NCBI GenBank assembly: GCA_020216745.1 | Contig: JAIWNQ010000198.1 | Span: forward strand, 1-10,000 | Origin: Candidatus Hydrogenedens sp. | GTDB lineage: Bacteria > Hydrogenedentota > Hydrogenedentia > Hydrogenedentales > Hydrogenedentaceae | Reading direction: 5' to 3' | DNA length: 10,000 nt | Shown here: positions 1 through 5,707 of the stretch, piece after piece | How the letters are laid out: each line of letters opens with the position of its first letter | Numbering within the stretch: position 1 is the first letter of the stretch | Position numbers and translations under genes: made by a program | The notes under the pieces: model-generated | Told to the model about the DNA's origin: nothing | Database searches by the model: none | What the model saw: the letters and a program-made list of their open reading frames with translations, nothing else

Positions 1-416
1 CCTGCTGTCTCATCCCCATTCTGTCCATCATCTCTCAAATCGGCATTAATGTTTGTCCCAAAAATATTTGCTGAAATAGTGTCTATTATCTTTAAAGGGT
101 CAATTGGTTTTGCAAAAATTTTCAATGATGTCCCTGCAACAGGATTTTCAGGTTCACCTCGAATTTCTTGAAAGCCTAACGAAGGACTCTCCTTTACCTC
201 TTCTTGAACTGCTTCACTTGAACTGTAAATGTGGATGCGAAAAGGGTCTTCCGAACTTTGTTGGGTTGAGTATCCAATTCCAGCCTGTCGGAGAAGTTCA
301 ATTATCCTCGAAATGTCATCTATTGAACCCTGAATGCTAAGGGTTAGCTCCACTGCGTAAGCCAAACGTGAACATAAAATAACTACCAGAACCGTTAATA
401 TTAAATACCTTCTCAT
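1..416 (-). CDS. Exported protein of unknown function, N-terminal 138 residues (3' end off the window)
   Basis: An open frame runs on the minus strand from an ATG at 416-414 to the left edge without a stop. A strong ribosome binding site (GGAGGA, within 424-430) precedes the ATG at a suitable distance, which supports this start. The first 22 residues look like a signal peptide: Met-Arg-Arg, a hydrophobic core (LILTVLVVILC), then SRLAYA before VEL, so cleavage after AYA is likely. The Cys at residue 15 does not sit in a good lipobox. The mature part begins with a strand-helix-strand-like stretch (ELTLSIQGSIDDISRIIELL, later FRIHIYSS), followed by an acidic loop and another such stretch around residues 100-125 (LKIFAKPIDPLKIIDTI). 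I do not recognise the family. It is transcribed divergently from the prolyl isomerase gene. That it is an exported protein is fairly sure; its function is unknown. Confidence 0.75.
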   Translation of the reverse strand, partial: MRRYLILTVLVVILCSRLAYAVELTLSIQGSIDDISRIIELLRQAGIGYSTQQSSEDPFRIHIYSSSEAVQEEVKESPSLGFQEIRGEPENPVAGTSLKIFAKPIDPLKIIDTISANIFGTNINADLRDDGQNGDETA

Positions 417-561
417 ATCAATTGTCCTCCATCGTGAAATTAATCTTAAAATCATGTTGTTAATTAATACTATAATTATTTATACTTAAAAATCATATCT
501 ACTATATAAAAAAGGAGTAATAATTTCAAAGAAAAAAATAATTAAAAGGGTAAAATAATCT

Positions 562-1374
562 ATGAATAAAATCGTTTTTATCCCTATCGTGCTGGTTTTA
601 GGCATCGTTTCCATCGGTTTTTACTCATGGTTCTTTGCTCAACCACGATTAACACGGGTTCAAATGGCACAGGCAGAAGAGGCATTAAAAAAACTTGAAC
701 AAGCAAAAGAAATCTCAAAAGAAAATGAGGAGACTGGAAAAATGGAAAACGAAAATACAAAAAAAAATACAAGTGTAGTTGAAAAAAAGGAAGAGACAAA
801 CCCAAACACAATCCCTTCCGCTCAGGAAATACCCCTTGAACAAATGCCAGAGAAAGCACCAGATGTTTTTAAAGTCCGCTTCGAATGCTCAAATGGGAAC
901 TTTACTATAGAATGTCACAAAGACTGGGCACCTATCGGCGTTGAACATTTTTACGAATTGTTGAAGGTAAAATTTTATGATTCCGCACGTTTTTTCCGAG
1001 TTGTCCCGGGCTTTGTTGTTCAATTTGGGTTAGCTGGAGACCCACAGTTAAATATGAAATATGGCGAAAAAACGATAAAAGACGACCCCGTAAAACAGAG
1101 TAACGTAAAAGGGACTGTTACGTACGCAAAAAGTTCGCTACCCAATTCCCGTTCCACACAACTATTTATCAATCTTGCAGATAATGTTCGGTTAGATTCA
1201 ATGGGTTTTGCACCTTTTGCCCGTGTGATTGAAGGGATGGAGGTTGTGGAAAGTATCAATCCAAAACATGGCGAGGCACCCGACCAAAGAATGATAAGAA
1301 TGCAAGGAAACACATATCTGAACAGCATGTTCCCTGATTTAGACTATATCAAGCGTGCTTATTTTGTAAAGTAA
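562..1374 (+). CDS. Membrane-tethered cyclophilin-type peptidyl-prolyl cis-trans isomerase
   Basis: Predicted to catalyse cis-trans isomerisation of Xaa-Pro bonds during folding, probably outside the cytoplasm. Of 270 residues, 4-26 form one hydrophobic segment without a clear cleavage site, so a membrane anchor is likelier than a cleaved signal. Residues 30-100 are a Lys/Glu/Asn-rich linker whose first part (about 32-58) could form a coiled coil. The cyclophilin domain spans about 103-265. Its signature is FFRVVPGFVVQFG (144-156), where Arg146 and Gln154 match human CypA Arg55 and Gln63, and NSRSTQLFIN (195-204), where Phe202 matches Phe113. The usual FHR is FFR, and the His126 region is replaced by GFAPFARV, as in many bacterial homologues. 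The C-terminal GNTYLNSMFPDLDYIK stretch also fits a bacterial cyclophilin subfamily known to me. AAAAGGG at 544-550 serves as a moderate ribosome binding site. It converges with the downstream SDR gene, leaving 26 bases between the stops. Confidence 0.93.
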   Translation: MNKIVFIPIVLVLGIVSIGFYSWFFAQPRLTRVQMAQAEEALKKLEQAKEISKENEETGKMENENTKKNTSVVEKKEETNPNTIPSAQEIPLEQMPEKAPDVFKVRFECSNGNFTIECHKDWAPIGVEHFYELLKVKFYDSARFFRVVPGFVVQFGLAGDPQLNMKYGEKTIKDDPVKQSNVKGTVTYAKSSLPNSRSTQLFINLADNVRLDSMGFAPFARVIEGMEVVESINPKHGEAPDQRMIRMQGNTYLNSMFPDLDYIKRAYFVK

Positions 1375-1400
1375 TCCATTCTTTTTAAGAACCCCGCAAA

Positions 1401-2246
1401 TTATTTTTTCTCATCATCAAATGGGTGAACAGGTAATGGGAGTTTTATTGCTTTTTTGAGAGGTACAAGACCTACTAAAAAACGGTATGTCCTTGGAAAG
1501 TGTCTTGCAAAGAAAATAGAAAGTTTCCCGTGCATTGTGATGACGACTTCAGGTTTCCTTCGATATATCGCACAAACAATCTGTTTTGCTGTTTTGTCAA
1601 CGGGATAGACCAAAAAAGAAGGGACAGGGTCGGGGCGACTTGTAAGTTCACCATATTTGTTCTTCTGTCGAATTTCTGTGCCAATAAAGCCTGGATTTAT
1701 ACATGTTACCGAAACCCCAAGAGGTTTCAAGTCAAAATAACTGCATTCTGACAAGGCTACCACTGCATATTTACTACTACAATATGGTGCTGAAAAAGGT
1801 GTACATACCCTTCCTGCAACACTGCCTACGATGCCAAGTCTCCCTTTTTGTTGTATCAAATATGGTAGGGTTAATTCCATCGTGTTCAATACACCAAAAA
1901 AATTAACTTCAAATTGCCTCCGAAAATCTTCAACCTTCAATTTAGCAATGTGTCCAGGAATACCCATGCCTGCATTTGCCAGTACAACGTCAATTTTTCC
2001 CCACAATTTAATAATTTCTGCTACTGCATTTGTCATCTGATTATAGTCAGTTACATCAGCAACAAAATATTCAGCACTACCTCCTGCTTTTAAAATTTCA
2101 TCCTTTACCTGTTCAAGTTTCTCTTTTCTGCGGGCGATAAGAGCCACTTTTGCCCCTTCTTGTGCAAAGACTTTTGCAGTTGCAGAACCAATACCTTCCG
2201 ACGCACCAGTAATAAGTACTACCTGCTCCGAAAATCTTTTACCCAT
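1401..2246 (-). CDS. Short-chain dehydrogenase/reductase (SDR) family oxidoreductase
   Basis: A classical SDR of 281 residues, expected to be an NAD(P)-dependent cytoplasmic oxidoreductase acting on an alcohol or carbonyl group. The Rossmann motif TGASEGIG is at 13-20. Arg39-Arg40 after the second beta strand favours NADP(H) (inference). Also present are Asp64 in ADVTD, NAG at 91-93, and the full catalytic tetrad Asn115, Ser142, Tyr155 and Lys159 (YxxxK as YCSSK). The structural INPGFIGTEI motif lies at 183-192. The C-terminal extension ends in a charged DDEKK tail and carries a basic, partly hydrophobic region (about 245-270) that may contact membranes. AGAAGGA just upstream of the ATG (about 2254-2260) is a good ribosome binding site. 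The gene follows the 163-residue paralog with 25 bases between, so it is probably the last gene of a three-gene operon. The substrate cannot be read from the sequence. Confidence 0.93.
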   Translation of the reverse strand: MGKRFSEQVVLITGASEGIGSATAKVFAQEGAKVALIARRKEKLEQVKDEILKAGGSAEYFVADVTDYNQMTNAVAEIIKLWGKIDVVLANAGMGIPGHIAKLKVEDFRRQFEVNFFGVLNTMELTLPYLIQQKGRLGIVGSVAGRVCTPFSAPYCSSKYAVVALSECSYFDLKPLGVSVTCINPGFIGTEIRQKNKYGELTSRPDPVPSFLVYPVDKTAKQIVCAIYRRKPEVVITMHGKLSIFFARHFPRTYRFLVGLVPLKKAIKLPLPVHPFDDEKK

Positions 2247-2271
2247 AAATTAGTCCTTCTTAATGGTATAT

Positions 2272-2763
2272 TTATCGTAATCTTTGTAAAGGTTGACCAT
2301 TATAACAAAGAGTATTCCCGCAAATGTCAGCCGCTACTGTTTGTGTTTGACCCATGAAAGAAACAGTCGCCACTATCTTGTTCCCTTGCACCCGCCAATT
2401 GCCTGTGATATTCCCTACCATGGGATGTGAAGCGACTGCTTGTCCCCCAGGATTTAAACTCACCTGTACCATACCATAAGGCGTAGGAACACTCCACATC
2501 GTCCCTGTAAAGTCTGGCGGTCCTTGTGGAATCTGTGGAACCTGATATTGTACTTGTGGGATGGCTTCTTGTGTCGGTGGGGGAACTAATTTGTTGGGAT
2601 TTGGCTCCAGATTAGACGCCGTCGTTTGTTGGTTTGATTTTGATGACGTTGTTGGAGCCGAAGGTGTCGAAGTTGGTAAGAATTGATTTTTCAATCCAGC
2701 CAGAATTGGAACTCCTATTACCAATACAAGAATTACAATAAAAATTATCAAGCCCCGATTCAT
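2272..2763 (-). CDS. Small membrane-anchored protein, tandem paralog A
   Basis: This 163-residue protein has three parts. Residues 5-24 are a hydrophobic anchor (LIIFIVILVLVIGVPILAGL) with a short Met-Asn-Arg start. Residues 27-84 are a Ser/Thr/Pro/Gln-rich linker, likely extended and extracytoplasmic. Residues 86-163 are a compact domain with GTMWSV (87-92), SLNPGGQAVA (102-111), GNWRVQGNKIVA (121-132) and ADICGNTL (145-152). The alternating pattern and Gly-Asn/Gly-Gly turns suggest a small beta-sheet or barrel domain. Two Cys (148, 153) could pair. The architecture and motifs match the next gene upstream (2799-3263), so the two arose by duplication. AAGGAGA at 2771-2777 sits 7 bases before the ATG. 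I do not recognise the family. A resemblance to lipocalin-like or META-type sheets is only an impression of pattern. No catalytic residues are evident. Confidence 0.85.
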   Translation of the reverse strand: MNRGLIIFIVILVLVIGVPILAGLKNQFLPTSTPSAPTTSSKSNQQTTASNLEPNPNKLVPPPTQEAIPQVQYQVPQIPQGPPDFTGTMWSVPTPYGMVQVSLNPGGQAVASHPMVGNITGNWRVQGNKIVATVSFMGQTQTVAADICGNTLCYNGQPLQRLR

Positions 2764-2798
2764 TACAAAATCTCCTTGTCAATAGCACTGTAATATGT

Positions 2799-3263
2799 TT
2801 ATTGGGCTCGTTTAATTTCCTTATCCTGAAAATAAATTTTGTCCCCGTAAATATCACATTCCACTGAGTGTGTTTTCCCTTGGAAATTAATTGATGCGAT
2901 AAGTTTTCCACCATTGACCTGCCAATTCCCAACTAAATGGTCTGTACCTAACATTTGTATTGCAAGCGCTCTCAACTCTGGCGGAACCGTCGCAACAGCC
3001 TGTCCCCCTGCATTTAGGGTTATGGTGACAGGGGCTGGGATTGAAGGGTGTTTTACAATCCACGACGTCCCTACAAGATTCGATTCGTTAAGCAATGGTG
3101 GAGCAGGTTTCGGCTTCGTTGTCGGACCAGATGCCTCTTCTTTAGTATCTGCGGAATTCATCATCATCTGAACCATGATAATATTTTTTATTACCGCTAA
3201 AAAGGGAACTCCAATAACAAGAAATAGAATTAGGAAAAAAATTCCCAATATTTTTTTATTCAC
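2799..3263 (-). CDS. Small membrane-anchored protein, tandem paralog B (GTG start)
   Basis: This 154-residue protein is a paralog of the downstream neighbour. The N-terminus is a hydrophobic anchor (residues 5-25) that shares VIGVP, a hydrophobic pair, Ala, and a following Lys-Asn with the other copy. A short Lys/Pro-rich linker (about 36-60) replaces the longer Ser/Thr/Gln linker of copy A. The C-terminal domain has GTSWIV (65-70), TLNAGGQAVA (82-91), GNWQVNGGKLIA (112-123) and CDIYGDKI (136-143), plus an insertion of roughly ten residues around 95-108 that copy A lacks. The start codon is GTG at 3263-3261. It is chosen because AAGGAG lies 9 bases upstream and because this start aligns the anchor with copy A. 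The first in-frame ATG (residue 30) would remove the anchor. It is probably the first gene of the minus-strand operon. Function unknown. Confidence 0.85.
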   Translation of the reverse strand: MNKKILGIFFLILFLVIGVPFLAVIKNIIMVQMMMNSADTKEEASGPTTKPKPAPPLLNESNLVGTSWIVKHPSIPAPVTITLNAGGQAVATVPPELRALAIQMLGTDHLVGNWQVNGGKLIASINFQGKTHSVECDIYGDKIYFQDKEIKRAQ

Positions 3264-3272
3264 TTCAAATTT

Positions 3273-3278
3273 CTCCTT
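3273..3278 (-). promoter_or_regulatory. Ribosome binding site that decides the GTG start of paralog B
   Basis: On the minus strand this reads AAGGAG, 9 bases before the GTG at 3263-3261. It is the only strong Shine-Dalgarno sequence in front of this frame. It supports the non-ATG start, which keeps the N-terminal membrane anchor. Confidence 0.8.
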
Positions 3279-3323
3279 TTATTTCACAATACTAATTTAT
3301 ACATTCTTGATAGATTTCTTAAT

Positions 3324-3329
3324 ATTATA
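3324..3329 (-). promoter_or_regulatory. Possible -10 element for the minus-strand operon
   Basis: The minus strand reads TATAAT here, about 60 bases upstream of the GTG start of paralog B. No convincing -35 hexamer lies 16-18 bases further upstream, and the whole region is AT-rich, so a chance match is quite possible. The location between divergent genes is what makes it plausible. Confidence 0.25.
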
Positions 3330-3376
3330 TACAATAATTTAATACCAAATATAAAAAAGATAGTTTTAAAATTCAG

Positions 3377-3406
3377 ATGATATTCTTTGCTTACCTTTTA
3401 TATAAT
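3377..3406 (+). promoter_or_regulatory. Candidate sigma70-type promoter for the acyltransferase/peptidase pair
   Basis: A perfect TATAAT lies at 3401-3406, with ATGATA (four of six matches to TTGACA) at 3377-3382, giving an 18-base spacer. Transcription would begin near 3413 and leave a leader of about 50 bases before the ATG at 3466. The AT-rich background lowers confidence. Confidence 0.4.
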
Positions 3407-3465
3407 CTAATGTTAATTGTCTAACAATTTTTTGATAACTTAACTCTGTCGAGAAAATAATATTC

Positions 3466-4254
3466 ATGAAACATAAACCATTATACAAGCCGAGTTCAAA
3501 GTTAAGGGCATTTTTTCGTCTTACATTGCTTTTCTTTGTCATTGCACCCATATTATTTTCAGTTCGATGCTTAATATATCCTACAGCATTGTTTTCAGAA
3601 CGTACTGACCGTAAAGTACGCAGATATTTATTGCATACATGGTCTGTCATATTCGTAAAACTAACAGGTATTCAAGTAGAAATTAAAGGGACTGTGCCCC
3701 GTGTTCCTTGTTTTCTTGTGGCAAATCACATTAGCTATATCGACGCATTATTATTGCATTATGCAACCAGATGTATTTTCGTTGCTCGTGGCGATGTTCA
3801 ACACTGGCCAGTAATTGGTTTTGTTGCTAAAATGCTTTACATCATTTTTATTGACCGGACAAACCGACTGGATACCAAAAGAGTTAGTGAAGAGATTAAA
3901 CATGCACTAAGAATGGGCGATGGGGTTGCAGTTTTTGCAGAGAGTCGAATTTCTTGTGGAAAAGATGTCCAGACATTTCGGCCAGCTTTACTTAGTGTCC
4001 CAGTAGAATTTAATATCCCCGTCTATTATGCAAGTATTACTTATGAAAAGATAGAAGGAACACCACCTGTAAGTTATTTTGTTGCATGGTGGCGACCAGA
4101 ACCTTTTGCATACCATTTATTCCGCTTGTTAGGGTATCGCGGGTTTAAGGCACGAGTTATCTTTGGAGAAGAACCACTTTTTGGAACAGACCGAAAAGAA
4201 CTGGCAAATCAACTTTGGCAAAATGTGCGAAAAAACTTTACACCTATACAATAG
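3466..4254 (+). CDS. PlsC-type 1-acyl-glycerol-phosphate acyltransferase family protein
   Basis: A 262-residue member of the PlsC/LPLAT superfamily, expected to transfer an acyl chain to a lysophospholipid or related acceptor at the inner face of the cytoplasmic membrane. Residues 16-39 form a hydrophobic N-terminal segment. Motif I is NHISYID (87-93), with the catalytic pair His88 and Asp93. Motif II is FIDRTNR (128-134). The motif III region is FAESRIS (157-163) followed by TFRPALL, where the family usually has FPEGTRS: Glu159 is kept, but the Gly and Thr are Ser and Arg. Motif IV corresponds to VPVEFNIPVYY. The ATG at 3466 has only a weak GAGAAAA-like site upstream, but the frame is closed by a TAA at 3436-3438 and no other early start exists. 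The peptidase gene follows after 12 bases, so co-transcription is likely. The acyl donor and acceptor are not readable, and the altered motif III may shift substrate choice. Confidence 0.88.
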   Translation: MKHKPLYKPSSKLRAFFRLTLLFFVIAPILFSVRCLIYPTALFSERTDRKVRRYLLHTWSVIFVKLTGIQVEIKGTVPRVPCFLVANHISYIDALLLHYATRCIFVARGDVQHWPVIGFVAKMLYIIFIDRTNRLDTKRVSEEIKHALRMGDGVAVFAESRISCGKDVQTFRPALLSVPVEFNIPVYYASITYEKIEGTPPVSYFVAWWRPEPFAYHLFRLLGYRGFKARVIFGEEPLFGTDRKELANQLWQNVRKNFTPIQ

Positions 4255-4266
4255 GAAAGTAAGGAA

Positions 4267-5565
4267 ATGATAAATAAAATTCTTATATCAGAGGGAGAAA
4301 GTCTACAGATTTCTAAAGAAATCATTAAAACAGTCCAGTATATTTTAGAAAATATTGGTCCCCGTGAACCTGGCTCTGAAAGTGAGTATAGAACGCAAAA
4401 ATATCTGGCAGAGGAATTAAGTAACTATGCAAACTCTGTGGTGATAGAACCATTTACAGTGGCTCCCATGGGACTACTCTTCTTTTTCCCAGTAACAGGC
4501 ATTCTGGTCTTTTTCTCATCCGCAGTACTTCATCGTTACCCTCTTCTCGGACTTTTAGGAATTGTAACATCGTTGATAATTATATGGTTCCAATTTGGGC
4601 AGTACCGACAATTATTAGACCCATTTCTCCCTAAGAAAGAGTCCAACAATGTTTATGCTAAATGGACTCCATCAAATAAAAATATAACTCAAAGGATTAT
4701 CCTTTGTGGGCATGCAGATAGCGCCTATGAAATGCGATACAATCAATGGGGAAAATTATACCTTAAATTAGCAGTTTTATCTATGATATTAAGTATACTC
4801 ATTCTGCTCTTTTTATCATTATTGTTTTCCTATGAATATTTCAAAGGTGAGGAAATTTTATTTATCCCTGAACGTATAAGGGAGTTAAGCATTATATTTG
4901 GGATTATTTATGGTATTATTGCTATTTCCTTCATAAGATTCTCACGGGTAGTTCCCGGAGCCAATGATAATTTAAGTGGAAGCATTACTGCACTTGAAGT
5001 ATTAAAATGGTTTTCCAAACATCCATTTGAGATACAGAACACAGAAATTGCATGTTTAATCACTGGCAGTGAGGAAGCAGGCTTACGTGGTGCTATGGCT
5101 TTCGTCCAGCGTCATAAAGACGAATTACAAAGTATTCCAACAGTTGTAGTTACTATTGATACATTGGGAGATTTGGCAGAGTTGGGAATAGTTATTCGAG
5201 ACCTAAATGGCTTGCTCCACCATCACAGGGGAGCCATATCCCTTTTATATCAGGCAGGTTTAGACTGTGGAATCGCCTTAAAACCAGTTTCTATATTCTT
5301 AGGTTCCTCTGATGCAACTGCATTTACCCGTGCTGGTATCCCTGCCTCTGGATTGGTTGCTATGGACCCCAGTCCTGCAAAGTATTACCATACTCGGTAT
5401 GACACTGTTGATGCCATGAGCGAAGAAACATTGTCCGCAGGCTTAACTGTCTTGATACAAACCATTAAAAATTATGATACTTACGGACTTCCACAGAATG
5501 GACCTATTCCAGTTCTCCAGAAAAAACATGCTTTAGAAAAATCAAAAGAGTTAGCAATCGGTTAA
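4267..5565 (+). CDS. M28-family metallopeptidase homologue with internal membrane helices
   Basis: A 432-residue protein with an intact set of M28 zinc-aminopeptidase ligands: His149 and Asp151 (GHADS), Asp234 (GANDNLSG), the Glu269-Glu270 pair (GSEEAGL), Asp298 (TIDTLGD) and His375 (YHTRYDTVDAM). By family knowledge these bind two zinc ions, with Glu269 the likely catalytic base. Residues 20-66 (ENIGPREPGSESE) are the usual N-terminal part. Unlike soluble M28 enzymes, it has hydrophobic segments at about 67-88, 92-110, 167-188 and 207-225. Two precede the first ligand, and two lie between Asp151 and Asp234. A polytopic membrane protein is therefore likely. No signal peptide is seen. AGGAAAG at 4253-4259 overlaps the acyltransferase stop codon and is spaced 7 bases from the ATG, indicating translational coupling. 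Substrate unknown; aminopeptidase activity is the family default. Confidence 0.9.
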   Translation: MINKILISEGESLQISKEIIKTVQYILENIGPREPGSESEYRTQKYLAEELSNYANSVVIEPFTVAPMGLLFFFPVTGILVFFSSAVLHRYPLLGLLGIVTSLIIIWFQFGQYRQLLDPFLPKKESNNVYAKWTPSNKNITQRIILCGHADSAYEMRYNQWGKLYLKLAVLSMILSILILLFLSLLFSYEYFKGEEILFIPERIRELSIIFGIIYGIIAISFIRFSRVVPGANDNLSGSITALEVLKWFSKHPFEIQNTEIACLITGSEEAGLRGAMAFVQRHKDELQSIPTVVVTIDTLGDLAELGIVIRDLNGLLHHHRGAISLLYQAGLDCGIALKPVSIFLGSSDATAFTRAGIPASGLVAMDPSPAKYYHTRYDTVDAMSEETLSAGLTVLIQTIKNYDTYGLPQNGPIPVLQKKHALEKSKELAIG

Positions 5566-5653
5566 ACTTTACTCCATAAAATTGCAATTATCTACGCAGA
5601 AGGTGGATAATATATCATATTTTCAATTCTTTTGTTAATCTCGGCAAGAGGGA

Positions 5654-5682
5654 TTGTTGTTTTTACTAAATTTTAATATAAA
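5654..5682 (+). promoter_or_regulatory. Candidate promoter of nifJ
   Basis: TTGTTG (5654-5659) and TATAAA (5677-5682) are separated by 17 bases, the ideal sigma70 spacing. The -10 matches the consensus at five of six positions, the -35 at three. The start point would be near 5689, just before the ribosome binding site GGAG (5697-5700) and the ATG at 5708. The rest of the 142-base gap after the peptidase gene shows no convincing terminator or operator. Confidence 0.4.
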
Positions 5683-5707
5683 TAAAACTGTTTAATGGAG
5701 TAAAACA

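Noticed and set aside
104..340. A 78-codon plus-strand frame near the left edge.
   Set aside because: The minus strand here encodes a protein with a signal peptide and a strong ribosome binding site; the plus-strand frame has no such support.
457..476. TTGTTA and a perfect TATAAT between the divergent genes at 416 and 562, considered as a promoter for the prolyl isomerase.
   Set aside because: The hexamers are only 8 bases apart and no other -35-like sequence lies at 16-18 bases, so the TATAAT may be chance in AT-rich DNA.
1375..1400. Possible bidirectional terminator between the convergent isomerase and SDR genes.
   Set aside because: Only a five-base AT stem (TTCTT/AAGAA) with a three-base loop is present; no GC-rich hairpin lies in the 26-base gap.
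3415..3433. Small hairpin AATTGT-CTA-ACAATT followed by a run of T, upstream of the acyltransferase gene, resembling an intrinsic terminator or attenuator.
   Set aside because: The stem is six base pairs with a single G-C pair in a very AT-rich region, too weak for a terminator and likely by chance.
3366..3650. A 94-codon minus-strand frame overlapping the acyltransferase start and the intergenic region.
   Set aside because: It overlaps the conserved N-terminal coding part of the acyltransferase and has no recognisable motif.
5587..5611. Inverted repeat ATTATC / GATAAT after the peptidase gene, considered as a terminator or operator.
   Set aside because: The stem is short with one G-C pair and a 13-base loop, and no T-run follows directly.
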